A DNA stretch of 46,742 nucleotides from a virus. Within the stretch, counting starts at the first letter, position 1, and each line of letters opens with the position of its first letter. This document shows positions 1-7,845 of this stretch, in pieces. The DNA is taken from positions 1 to 46,742 of the IMG/VR virus record IMGVR_UViG_3300025942_000005, one strand, 5' to 3'. A program made the translations under genes and the position numbers. Below the pieces are notes generated by a model. The model ran no database searches. It worked only from the letters and a program-made list of their open reading frames with translations, and was not told the origin of the DNA.

Positions 1-99
1 GGATATCGTCGGGCCAGAAGGCGACCCGATGTCAATTCAGATCGGCAAGGCGATGTTCACGCCGAACGCGCACGTCATGCCGGCGGCAGACCCGCGCAG
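1..99. repeat. 99-bp terminal direct repeat (left copy)
   Basis: Bases 1-99 are identical to 46644-46742. Reading through the join restores the portal frame without a break, so this looks like the overlap left by assembling a circular or circularly permuted molecule. A true short terminal repeat of the virion DNA is the alternative. Confidence 0.97.
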
Positions 100-586
100 C
101 AAGAACCAGCGGCTGCAAGAGACGATGGCAGTGTTCCAGGCCGTCTCGCAGAACCCGTACCTGATGAGCCAGCCGCCGCAAATTCGGGACGCTCTCATGC
201 GCGCGGTGACCGAAGACGTGCTGCGTGCGCATGGCGCCGACAAGCTAGTCAAGCTGCTTCCGCCGCCCAGCCCCCCGCCGCCTCCACCGCCGCCCCCCGC
301 GCCGTACTGGGAGGAGAACGCCGGCTTCTTCCGCGGACAGGATCATCCAGTCCACCCGAGCGACAACGACCTGGAACACATCGCCGGCCACCAGCGAGAG
401 CTTGCCGGACCGGCGGGCCAGGTGCTCGATAAGCAAGGACGCGACATGCTCGAACGACACATCCGCTTTCATACTGCGGCGAACATCGAAAAGACCGGGC
501 AGGCACAGCAGCAACAGGCGCAACTGTTCAACCAGCTTCTCTCGCAGCAGATGCCGCACCCGGCGATGATCGGAGGTCCGCAATGA
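1..586 (+). CDS. Portal protein, C-terminal part (gene continues from window end)
   Basis: This is the 3' end of the portal gene that begins at 44887. Joined across the repeat, the gene is 2343 nt, 780 aa. This part holds a Pro-rich stretch (about bases 259-303), then a Gln-rich, probably helical tail. Family knowledge: C-terminal extensions of P22-type portals form the barrel inside the capsid, so the helical Gln-rich tail may do this here (inference). The stop codon overlaps the start of the next gene (ATGA at 583-586). A start at base 29 inside this stretch is an internal Met and not a real gene start. Confidence 0.9.
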   Translation, partial: DIVGPEGDPMSIQIGKAMFTPNAHVMPAADPRSKNQRLQETMAVFQAVSQNPYLMSQPPQIRDALMRAVTEDVLRAHGADKLVKLLPPPSPPPPPPPPPAPYWEENAGFFRGQDHPVHPSDNDLEHIAGHQRELAGPAGQVLDKQGRDMLERHIRFHTAANIEKTGQAQQQQAQLFNQLLSQQMPHPAMIGGPQ

Positions 587-882
587 CGCCGCGATGGTTA
601 GAGCTAGGGCCTGCCGAGATGGCCGAGATCCGCGGTCAATCTGGAGTGCAGATGCTCACCGAGTGGTTGGAATGGGAACGCGAGCGCGCAAAGGAACTCG
701 TGCTGTCTCTGACTGTCGACGGGAAACTCGAAGCGGCTCGGCTTCGCGCCGGCTCATCGGTCACGTTCGACCACATCTTGCGCTCGCTCAAGACGCCTCT
801 TGCTATCGCGGCTCTCGAAGAGGAGCCGTACAAGGACCCCGCCCGCCGCCCATCTCGAAAGGATGACGATGCTCAAGCGTGA
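583..882 (+). CDS. Hypothetical protein between portal and GroES-like gene
   Basis: A 99-aa, mostly helical, charged protein whose ATG overlaps the portal stop codon. The upstream GGAGGT in the portal 3' end is a good ribosome-binding site. The middle is rich in Glu/Arg/Trp (EWLEWERERAKE) and the end is basic and acidic (residues about 85-99). I recognise no family. Its place between portal and capsid-assembly genes suggests a virion or head-assembly role, by inference only. Its 3' end overlaps the next gene by 14 nt. Confidence 0.75.
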   Translation: MTPRWLELGPAEMAEIRGQSGVQMLTEWLEWERERAKELVLSLTVDGKLEAARLRAGSSVTFDHILRSLKTPLAIAALEEEPYKDPARRPSRKDDDAQA

Positions 883-1447
883 CGAACTGCCCGCACTGCC
901 AGAGGCTGACCGGATCATGGTCAGGCCGAACCCGCCCGTGACCACGACCATTGGGGGACTTGAGATTCCGGTCATCGCCCAGAACCAAGCGCACCAGGGC
1001 AGGATCATTGCCGCCGGGCTCAAGGCGCTGGACATCATGTACGACAACGGCCAGCAGATCGGAGACGAGGTTCTGTACGGCCAGTTCGCAGGAGCGTGGG
1101 AAGAGTGGGACCACATCATGAAGCCTGGCAATGACCCGGACTGCACCCACGCCGAGTGGTCGCGGCACAGCCCGAGCACGATCCGCGACGACAAGTCGCA
1201 TTATCGATGCAGCGGGTACATCTGCGATGCATGCGGGGCTTTGCGGCTTCAAGAGCCTCTGCTGATCATGAACATTGGCGATGTCATGGCGAACGTCGAC
1301 AAGGCCGCCCGCTCGCGAACCGGTGACATGTGCGTGGTCATCGGACGCACCGAGGACGGAAAGACTTGCCACCGAATCATCCGCAAGGGCGAAATTTACG
1401 TGACCGACTCAACCGCAACCAACGGAGCAACACATGTCACTGCTTGA
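869..1447 (+). CDS. GroES-like co-chaperonin with zinc-binding insertion
   Basis: A 192-aa protein. Residues 14-80 follow the GroES (Cpn10) pattern: DRIMVRP, a mobile-loop segment with TIGGLEIP, then QGRIIAAG, and IGDEVLYGQFAG. The last GroES strand appears at residues 131-143 (LLIMNIGDVMANV). Between them lies an insertion of about 50 residues with C92, H94, C114, C119 and C122, a likely zinc site. A tail of about 50 aa follows. GroES homologues cap GroEL, and phage versions (T4 gp31, RB49 CocO) help fold the capsid protein. The position beside portal, scaffold and capsid fits this. The start at 869 is chosen because GAAAGG lies 6 nt upstream; ATG 863 is too close to it. It overlaps the scaffold gene by 14 nt. 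Confidence 0.85.
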   Translation: MLKRDELPALPEADRIMVRPNPPVTTTIGGLEIPVIAQNQAHQGRIIAAGLKALDIMYDNGQQIGDEVLYGQFAGAWEEWDHIMKPGNDPDCTHAEWSRHSPSTIRDDKSHYRCSGYICDACGALRLQEPLLIMNIGDVMANVDKAARSRTGDMCVVIGRTEDGKTCHRIIRKGEIYVTDSTATNGATHVTA

Positions 1448-2336
1448 AGGCTCTGCATCCGACGACAACGCGACCGATTCCGAGGCACGCGAGGCGCTTG
1501 CCGGGGCAGCCGACGACAAGGAGCCAGCCGAGGAAGCTGCGCCACCTGCGCCCGAGCCGCCGAAGCCGGTCGTCCTCGAGAAGCCGAAGTCTCGCCGCGA
1601 CCGCATCGAAGAGAAGTACGACACACGGCTGAAGGAAGTGGCCGAAGTGGTGTCTGGCCTTAAAGATGGCCTCGCCGCTCGCGACCGCCAAATCGGCGAG
1701 CTGACGGGCCACCTCCAGGCGCTCGCGCAGAGGCCGGCGTATCAGCCGCAGCCGCAGTACCAGCCGCCAGCGCCGCAGCTTCCCGATCCGGAGGAAATCG
1801 AGCGTCGCGCGCAGGAGGCGATCGACCGCAAGGACTTCAGCGGATACCAGCGGCTCACCCGCGAGGCGTCCGTCGCGGCGACTATGCGCGCCTTGCAGCC
1901 GATTCTGGCGCGCCAGCAGCAGGTTCAGGCGCCGCAGCAGGATCAGGTACCGCCCGCTCTCATGCCGTACTTCGCGGCGTATCCCGAGGTCGCTTCGCAC
2001 CCGGCCGCAATGCAGCTGCTCGCGGCCAAGAATGTGGAGCTCGAGGCGAGGGGCTTCCGCGCCGGTCCCGAGCGCGTGCGGCAGATCTTCGAGGACGTCC
2101 GCGCGACGCTTAAGGGCGGCCAAGCGCCAGGGGCCGCTGCTTACTCGCGCTCGAACGCCGCCGTACTCGCCGGGACGCCGACTTCGCGCCCGGCCGGTGG
2201 CTCATCGGCTCCGGAAGGCAAGCCACGGGTCGAGTTGACCCAGGAGGAACGGTATTTTGCCAAAAAGGCAGGCTTCTCTGAGCTTGAAATTGCTTCAGAA
2301 ATCGCGAAATCTCATCCTGACCGCGTTCTCCGTTGA
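1434..2336 (+). CDS. Putative capsid scaffolding protein
   Basis: A 300-aa protein with the usual scaffold composition. It has an acidic, Ala/Glu/Pro-rich N-terminus (residues 1-50) and a charged segment likely to form a coiled coil (about 52-95). A Pro/Gln-rich linker follows (about 98-120), then a helical region and a Gly/Ser/Pro-rich stretch. The C-terminus is a short charged helix (about 270-300) and may be the coat-binding helix. Scaffolds of this type lie between portal and major capsid genes, as here. There is no sequence motif that proves the call; it rests on composition and position. No serine-protease motif was seen, so it does not look like a fused protease-scaffold. Confidence 0.7.
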   Translation: MSLLEGSASDDNATDSEAREALAGAADDKEPAEEAAPPAPEPPKPVVLEKPKSRRDRIEEKYDTRLKEVAEVVSGLKDGLAARDRQIGELTGHLQALAQRPAYQPQPQYQPPAPQLPDPEEIERRAQEAIDRKDFSGYQRLTREASVAATMRALQPILARQQQVQAPQQDQVPPALMPYFAAYPEVASHPAAMQLLAAKNVELEARGFRAGPERVRQIFEDVRATLKGGQAPGAAAYSRSNAAVLAGTPTSRPAGGSSAPEGKPRVELTQEERYFAKKAGFSELEIASEIAKSHPDRVLR

Positions 2337-2398
2337 CAAATTGGCACTTTCGTAGTCCACTCTCCTGGTAGGCGCAATCCCTTCTCGGCAATCGCCGG

Positions 2399-2474
2399 TG
2401 AAGTGGCCTCGAACTGAATCCCGTCACGATCTGACCCGGATCGGTGGCGTGAAAACAGGGCGAAGGCCACTTCA
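2399..2474 (+). promoter_or_regulatory. 11-bp inverted repeat enclosing the start of the next gene
   Basis: The 137-bp gap between scaffold and the next gene holds TGAAGTGGCCT at 2399-2409 and its exact complement AGGCCACTTCA at 2464-2474. The right arm covers the AAGG ribosome-binding site (2463-2466) and the A of the start codon. A smaller CGATC/GATCG stem (2427-2431/2439-2443) lies inside. If folded in mRNA, the structure would hide the ribosome-binding site. A regulatory role is inference. Confidence 0.55.
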
Positions 2475-2986
2475 TGTCAGCAGGCCCCGTTGTTCCAGGC
2501 CGAAACGACGTCCCCGAGGGGATGGAGATCCACGCCCGTTCGAGAGCCGGTGAGCTTTCCGGGCAGGACCCGCGATTCCGCTACCAGTGGGCGTCGAAAG
2601 ACCCGCGCTCGCCCCAGTTCGTAGAGCGCTACCTGCGCGACCGAGAGATCGGCAGCCCCGTCGCTGGCTACTACACCGCTCCCGCGTGGGAGCTGGCGAA
2701 GGCCGGCGAGGTGAAGCAGGGCGCGAAGCGCGCCGACGACGGCAAGCCGGTCGACACGACGCTGACCAACGGCGATCTCGTGTGCATCCGCACCTCGAAA
2801 GAGAACTGGGAGCGCGAGCAGCACATGAAGGAGCGCATCACCGAGGCGCAGGCCGCTGGCCTTGCTTCGAACGAGCGCAAGCAGATCGAGCAGACCCGCT
2901 ACGGGGTCCAGGTGTACTCGGGGGACGCGACGAGCGGCGCTCACGCCAAGTCGGTCGTTTCCTCGGAACTGACCGGAGGAAAGTGA
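2474..2986 (+). CDS. Hypothetical virion/head protein
   Basis: A 170-aa hydrophilic protein directly before the decoration and capsid genes. It has the segment RFRYQWASKDPRSP, then an alternating charged helix (about 115-145) and a small polar C-terminus. The start is set by GAAGG 7 nt upstream, inside the inverted repeat that ends at the ATG. No family is recognised. Proteins of this size just ahead of a capsid gene are often head or assembly factors, so that is the best guess. Confidence 0.7.
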   Translation: MSAGPVVPGRNDVPEGMEIHARSRAGELSGQDPRFRYQWASKDPRSPQFVERYLRDREIGSPVAGYYTAPAWELAKAGEVKQGAKRADDGKPVDTTLTNGDLVCIRTSKENWEREQHMKERITEAQAAGLASNERKQIEQTRYGVQVYSGDATSGAHAKSVVSSELTGGK

Positions 2987-2987
2987 C

Positions 2988-3587
2988 ATGGCGAACACTG
3001 CACTGAAGGGGTTTCGCCCGATCTACGTCAAAGGTGGCGGAAGCGTCACTCTTCGTCGCGGTCGGGTGCTCACGAACAACACCACGGCGATCTTCCTGTA
3101 CGACGCGGTCGTTGACGCTACTGACGGCAGCTATGTCGTGGCGACCACGGGAACCACGGCGACGCAGGGAAGCGCGAACGGGTGCGTGTACACCGACGCG
3201 GCAGGGACTCGGCGCGAGGCGAAGTACCTGCCCGCGGCGACGCTCTACACGTCGAGCGGCATTGCTCCGGACAACGCTTCGTACGTCTATCTCGTCGACA
3301 ACCTCGTGAGCACGATGTTCACCGCGTCTTGCTCGACTGCGCTGACGCTGACCGACATCAACCAGAACTTCGCGATGACGCTGTCGGCGGGGTCGACCAC
3401 CACGGGTCTCTCCGGACACTTCATCACGGCGACCGGCAAGAACACCACGGCAACGCTGCCCTGGCGGCTTCAGGACTTCGAAATCGGCTCGGCGACGAAC
3501 GACGTCGATGCCGCGAACGTCGCCATCATCGTTGCCCCCAACTGCACCTTCGATGAGCCGGCTCTGTCGGCGAGCACGGGAGCCTGA
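2988..3587 (+). CDS. Putative capsid decoration / cement protein
   Basis: A 199-aa Thr/Ser/Ala/Gly-rich, probably all-beta protein immediately before the major capsid gene. It has strand-like runs such as TTAIFLYDAVVDAT, GSYVVATTG and GCVYTDAAG, and few charges. This composition is typical of head decoration proteins that stabilise the outside of the capsid. A good ribosome-binding site (GGAGGAAAG) precedes the ATG. No diagnostic motif is visible, so the call rests on composition and gene order. Confidence 0.6.
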   Translation: MANTALKGFRPIYVKGGGSVTLRRGRVLTNNTTAIFLYDAVVDATDGSYVVATTGTTATQGSANGCVYTDAAGTRREAKYLPAATLYTSSGIAPDNASYVYLVDNLVSTMFTASCSTALTLTDINQNFAMTLSAGSTTTGLSGHFITATGKNTTATLPWRLQDFEIGSATNDVDAANVAIIVAPNCTFDEPALSASTGA

Positions 3588-3590
3588 TCC

Positions 3591-4481
3591 ATGGAAAACA
3601 TCGCAAAATGGTACGCCGCGATCGAGCCCGTCGAGCGCAAGTGGTTCAACAGCTCGATGGAAGACATCGCGGAGCAGTTCTCCAAGATCGCGAAGGTCAA
3701 CAAGGTCGACGAGCCGATTCGCGAGTTCAGCGATTGGGCCGGCGCTCAGCAGCTGACCCAGAAGAACGAAAACAGCCCGATGAAGGTGCTGACTACCGCG
3801 CTCGGCACTCCGAAGCGCGTCCAGGTCGCCACCTTCGCAGGGGCCATGGAAATCAGCCGAGAGGCGGTCACCGACGTCAAGATCAGCCAGCTTAAGACGC
3901 CCGCTCAGGCGCTCGGGCGAGCTGCGAAGAAGACCCCGGAGTACCTCTTCGCGCAGTTCCTCGACCGCTCGCACAACTCGGCGTATCCGGTCACCGCTGA
4001 CAACGTCGAGCTCTGCTCGGCTTCGCACCTGACGCCGTACGGACTGACGGTGGCGAACACGCTGGCGGTCCCGGCGGCTCTCGCCGAGGCATCGCTCGAG
4101 GACATCCGCACGGCGCTTCGCACGACTGTCGGCAGCGACGGCATGCTGGCCCCGGTGATGATGAAGCAGCTCATCGTGCCGAGCGCCCTCGACGTTCTCG
4201 CAGAGAAGCTGTCCAAGTCGGCCAAGACGCTGGGCTCGGCGAACAACGACCCGTCGGTCGTTCAGGGTACGAAGGTGATGACCTTCGACTACCTGACGAA
4301 CACCACGCGCTGGTACGTGCAGACCGACGCGGACGACGGGTTCTACTGGGATTGGCGGGAGCGGCCGACCTTCGAGCGCGACAACGTGGCGTTGACGATG
4401 CAGGCGATCTTCATCTGCTTCTTCCGCGCGATGTGGGGCGCCGAGAACTTCCGCTGCGTCTACGCCTCGAACGCGACGTAA
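3591..4481 (+). CDS. Major capsid protein
   Basis: A 296-aa protein with an HK97-fold coat pattern. It has a helical N-terminus, a segment with FAGAMEISREAVTD (E-loop/spine-like), a long middle with PSALDVLAEKL, and a late segment DGFYWDWRERPTFERDN followed by an aromatic strand. The late motif resembles the P-domain/A-domain end of Mu gpT-like and similar coats. It sits in the expected place after the scaffold and decoration genes. The ATG has GGGAG upstream. At 296 aa it is close to the usual 280-400 aa for this fold, with no obvious cleaved prodomain. Confidence 0.85.
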   Translation: MENIAKWYAAIEPVERKWFNSSMEDIAEQFSKIAKVNKVDEPIREFSDWAGAQQLTQKNENSPMKVLTTALGTPKRVQVATFAGAMEISREAVTDVKISQLKTPAQALGRAAKKTPEYLFAQFLDRSHNSAYPVTADNVELCSASHLTPYGLTVANTLAVPAALAEASLEDIRTALRTTVGSDGMLAPVMMKQLIVPSALDVLAEKLSKSAKTLGSANNDPSVVQGTKVMTFDYLTNTTRWYVQTDADDGFYWDWRERPTFERDNVALTMQAIFICFFRAMWGAENFRCVYASNAT

Positions 4482-4493
4482 GGAGCGACCAAC

Positions 4494-5462
4494 ATGGGAG
4501 CACCAGGCAAAGTCACCAACTACCCGAACGGGGTCAGCTCGTTCGGGTGGGTCGTCACCCCGGCGTCGTACGCGGCGCAGGCGTGGGGCGGCGGCGCGAC
4601 CCTCTGGGTGGGTAACCGCTCTGGCCTCCCGGCCGGCGACGGTTCCACCCCGGATCGGCCGCTGTCGGCGCTGTTCGGTACGTCGGGCGGACTGGCGAAG
4701 GTCAACAACCGCGTCGGCGTCACCATCTGCATCTTGCCGGGGCACGTCGAGAGCATCACGGCGTCCACGAGCATCAGCGGCCTGACTGGCACGTCTGCGA
4801 CCGGGCTGAACATCATCGGTCTCGGGTACGGCTCGCAGCGCCCGCTGTTCAACTGGACCGCGGCTGCCTCGGCGCTCTTGCAGAACATCGCCGGGTGCTG
4901 GATCCGCAACTGCGTGTTCAACTTCTCGAGCACGGCTGCCACCGTTGTCACCGCGGCCCTGACGGCATCAGCGGCTGACTGCGGCCTCGATGCCGTCGAA
5001 ATCAAGCCGGCTACCAGCGCCACTCAGCTGACGACCACGGGCATCACGGTCGCGACCGGCGCGACGAAGTACACGCTATTGGGCGTCGAGGTGGTATCCG
5101 AGACCTTCGCGACCAACCCGACCGACATCCTGACGACCACGGCGGCCGTCGACAAACTGACCATGTACGGATGCCGGTTTCACACGGCGGTCAACTCGAC
5201 TTCGAACGGAGTCATCAACCTGGCGAACGCTCCGACGAACGTCTGGATCGAGGACTGCACCTTCGTCAACAAGAAGGCCGCTTCGACCGTCGCGGCTATC
5301 GCGAGCGCCAGCACCACTGGGTTCGTGAACTTCTGCTCGCTCGGGATCATCTCGACCGGCGGTAATACCTGCTTCAGCACGCCTGGGAACCTGGTCCTCA
5401 GTCAGGTGTTCGGAGGCCAGGTCAGCAAAGCGGCCATCAAGGTCGGGACCGACTCCACCTAG
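4494..5462 (+). CDS. Beta-helix-type structural protein next to capsid gene
   Basis: A 322-aa protein rich in Thr, Ala, Gly, Ser and Asn. It has short repeated strand-turn units such as GLNIIGLGYGSQRP, CWIRNCVFNFSS and NVWIEDCTFVNKK, the pattern of right-handed parallel beta-helices. Cys residues recur at similar places in successive turns. AAGGAG lies 8 nt before the ATG. Its place right after the coat gene suggests an exposed capsid or tail-surface protein. Function is inferred from fold-like composition only. Confidence 0.65.
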   Translation: MGAPGKVTNYPNGVSSFGWVVTPASYAAQAWGGGATLWVGNRSGLPAGDGSTPDRPLSALFGTSGGLAKVNNRVGVTICILPGHVESITASTSISGLTGTSATGLNIIGLGYGSQRPLFNWTAAASALLQNIAGCWIRNCVFNFSSTAATVVTAALTASAADCGLDAVEIKPATSATQLTTTGITVATGATKYTLLGVEVVSETFATNPTDILTTTAAVDKLTMYGCRFHTAVNSTSNGVINLANAPTNVWIEDCTFVNKKAASTVAAIASASTTGFVNFCSLGIISTGGNTCFSTPGNLVLSQVFGGQVSKAAIKVGTDST

Positions 5463-5480
5463 TCGACAGGGAGGATCCAA

Positions 5481-5747
5481 TTGAACAGGCAGACAGACTT
5501 CGTCAACGGCGAGGTGCTGTCTGCCTGCTCTGTTTGTGGGCGGCGGCGGCTGTTCCCGTCGCAGCTGCGCTACTGCGCCGACCGCCTGTATCGATGCACG
5601 GACTCCTGCATGGAGAAATCGGCCTTCGAATACGACCAGGAGATCGCAGCGTACCGACGTCGGCGACCGGAGCCGGACGTGGCGGTCGGCGTGGCGTCGC
5701 AGTTCGAACCGGGCGTAGCAACTGACGACGACATGGGGTTCCCGTGA
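5481..5747 (+). CDS. Small Cys-rich protein, possible zinc ribbon
   Basis: An 88-aa protein with CSVCGRR at residues 16-22 and further Cys at about 33, 40 and 44, enough for one zinc site. The start is TTG at 5481, supported by GGAGG (5470-5474) 6 nt upstream; no ATG or GTG fits as well. It lies between two beta-helix genes in the structural operon. Its stop overlaps the next GTG start. No family is recognised. Confidence 0.65.
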   Translation: MNRQTDFVNGEVLSACSVCGRRRLFPSQLRYCADRLYRCTDSCMEKSAFEYDQEIAAYRRRRPEPDVAVGVASQFEPGVATDDDMGFP

Positions 5748-7135
5748 GCCTTTCAGTAGCCAACGTGAGCGCGATGCGTGCACTGTCGACGTCGTCATTC
5801 GTCGCGCCCGTCGCTAACACGGTTTACGTGGCGACCCATGACGACTTCTACCGTTATGTTGCCGGCGGAACGCTCACGCCTTCCGACGGCACGGTGTACT
5901 CATCGTCAGATGGCCTCGGGCAGTGGGTCCGAATGATGATCCCGTCGCGCAAGTGGCAGACCCAGGCGACGTGGAGCATAGACGAGAGCAACTCGACAGG
6001 TCGCGCGAGCGACGAGAACACGGGTGCGGACGACACCCACCCGCTGTTGACAGGTGACGAATTCGCTCGCCGTATGGGCCGGTGCGTGCTCCAGCAGGCG
6101 ACGACGGTGCGATGGCTTAGCGACACCACGCGCTACTCACTCGACCTGTCTGGAATCACGGCGGCCAATCAGACGGCGCTGACGCCTGCGACCAACTATT
6201 GTCTCGTCATCATCGGCGTTCCGACCGTCGTCAGGTCGGGGACGTTGACCGGCGCGACCGATGCACCGTGGACGGTGGCGGACTCTTCGCTGCCGACGTC
6301 TTGGTCTGCGTCAGGGTGCCTGTCGACGTCATCGGGGACTCGCATCATCCGCAAGACTGACGGCTCGAAGCACGCTTGCATGGCCTATGAGAACGTCGCA
6401 AAGACTGCACAGACGTCGCCGTCGAACGGGTACTCGCAATCGTACCTGTCGACCGGCACCGCCGCGGTCTCGTTCGCGAACGGCGACGCCTACGAGGTCC
6501 TGTCGCTGCCGAAGTTCCCGCGCGTGACGCCGCCCGCGTCAGTCCCGAACTTCGTCGGGTGCTACTTCTTCTACCTCGACATGCAGGGCGTAGTGGGCGG
6601 CGCCAACGAGTACCGATTCTGCGGGTGGCGGGCATTCTCAACATTCAGCGCGCAGACGCTCGCGGGTACCAACACGGTCCGCGGTGGCATCTTCGTGGCC
6701 GGCGGATCGATGTCCGGGCAGCTCACGAACACACTGAACAGGTCCATCGTCCCGGCGTCCTCGTTCCAGTTCTTCAGCTGGACCGGCGACATGAACGGTC
6801 AGATAAACGTCGTGGCGAAGACGGGACAATTCTCAGTCACCCACGGAAGCATGGGCCGGCTAGGCATCGTCTACGTATACGACTGCTCCGTAACGGCTAT
6901 CCAGGTCCACAACGTGTCGTCAGTAACCATCGACGCGATCCACGGGGCAAGCAATACGAGCGTAATCGCCGATGTGCGTGACACTGGCTGCTCGATCAAC
7001 TCGCCTAACGCTGCCAGCTCGTTCGACGCGACCACCTCGCTCGCTCACCCGCTACTCATCGTCGGAGCCACGAAGGACTATGCCGACCTACCATTCTGGT
7101 CGACAAACCAAAACGCGGGGTTCGCAACCACATGA
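5744..7135 (+). CDS. Large beta-rich virion surface protein
   Basis: A 463-aa protein starting at GTG 5744, coupled to the preceding stop. The N-terminus has a strand-rich region (TVYVATHDDFYRYVAGGTL) followed by SIDESNSTGRASDENTGAD, resembling the opening segment of other phage beta-helix proteins. The later part is Ser/Thr/Asn-rich with short strand-turn units (residues about 280-420). It is the second of three beta-helix-like products in this block. A receptor-binding, fibre or capsid-spike role is plausible but not shown. Confidence 0.6.
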   Translation: MSLSVANVSAMRALSTSSFVAPVANTVYVATHDDFYRYVAGGTLTPSDGTVYSSSDGLGQWVRMMIPSRKWQTQATWSIDESNSTGRASDENTGADDTHPLLTGDEFARRMGRCVLQQATTVRWLSDTTRYSLDLSGITAANQTALTPATNYCLVIIGVPTVVRSGTLTGATDAPWTVADSSLPTSWSASGCLSTSSGTRIIRKTDGSKHACMAYENVAKTAQTSPSNGYSQSYLSTGTAAVSFANGDAYEVLSLPKFPRVTPPASVPNFVGCYFFYLDMQGVVGGANEYRFCGWRAFSTFSAQTLAGTNTVRGGIFVAGGSMSGQLTNTLNRSIVPASSFQFFSWTGDMNGQINVVAKTGQFSVTHGSMGRLGIVYVYDCSVTAIQVHNVSSVTIDAIHGASNTSVIADVRDTGCSINSPNAASSFDATTSLAHPLLIVGATKDYADLPFWSTNQNAGFATT

Positions 7136-7845
7136 CCATCGGCGCAACGACGAGCTTTGCGGACTCGCGTGACGATATTATTTCTAGCGCCCTGGAAAAC
7201 TGCGGCGCCATCGCGCCGGGAGCCGCGCGCGACAACACGAACTCGCCGCTGTTCGAGGTAGGCGCCCGCGCGCTGAACCGCATCGTCAAGCGCATCGACA
7301 CGACTGGAAAGCGGCTGTGGCGCACGGTACGCCGCACGGCGACCATGACGGTAGGCGTAGACACGGTGACGCTAGCGTCAGACGTGCTGCTGGTCGACGA
7401 CCCGGCACGGTATACGCGGAGCGGCGAGACGGCCGGCATGCAGGTCCTGGCCATGTCGCGCATGGACTACATGACGCTGGCCGACCGGACGACGGCTGGT
7501 CCGGCGCGGCAGTTCTTTTTCGAGCAGACGCTATCAGGCGCGACGCTGAAGCTGTGGCCGGTTCCTGACCAATCTGGCGACACGCTCGAGTACGTCGCAT
7601 ACACGCGCGCGGCTGATTTCACGACGGGAGCCGAGACGCCGGACTTTCCGTCTGAGTGGTCCAACTGCCTCGTCTACGCGCTGACCGTCGAACTTGCGCC
7701 GAAGTTCATGCAGACCGGGCTGATCCAGGCGTTTCAACCATTGTACGAGCAGGAGCTGTCAAACCTGGTTAACAACGATGGCGAGCGCGGCAACCTGACG
7801 CTGTCTCCGTGGGGTGGCTACTCGTCCGGTGGAGGAGCTGGATAA
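7132..7845 (+). CDS. Head-tail connector (P22 gp4-like / tail tubular A-like)
   Basis: A 237-aa protein. Features that fit gp4-type adaptors are an N-terminal helix (SFADSRDDIISSALENCG) and ALNRIVKRIDTTGKRLW, then a beta region ending in LKLWPVPDQSGDTLEYVAY. A second helix follows with FPSEWSNCLVYALTVELAPKF, which is very like the W..aL...LA..l block of these proteins. Such proteins bind under the portal and close the DNA channel. The gene sits before the tailspike and gp10-like genes. Start and stop overlap both neighbours (ATGA, TAATG). Confidence 0.75.
   Translation: MTIGATTSFADSRDDIISSALENCGAIAPGAARDNTNSPLFEVGARALNRIVKRIDTTGKRLWRTVRRTATMTVGVDTVTLASDVLLVDDPARYTRSGETAGMQVLAMSRMDYMTLADRTTAGPARQFFFEQTLSGATLKLWPVPDQSGDTLEYVAYTRAADFTTGAETPDFPSEWSNCLVYALTVELAPKFMQTGLIQAFQPLYEQELSNLVNNDGERGNLTLSPWGGYSSGGGAG

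Noticed and set aside
2333-2360. TTGACA after the scaffold stop as a promoter
   Set aside because: No acceptable -10 box follows at 16-18 bp (TCCACT only).
2838-4745. A 635-codon minus-strand open frame opposite the capsid genes
   Set aside because: It is Arg/Asp/Val-rich antisense text with no natural domains, opposite clear decoration and capsid genes in high-GC DNA.
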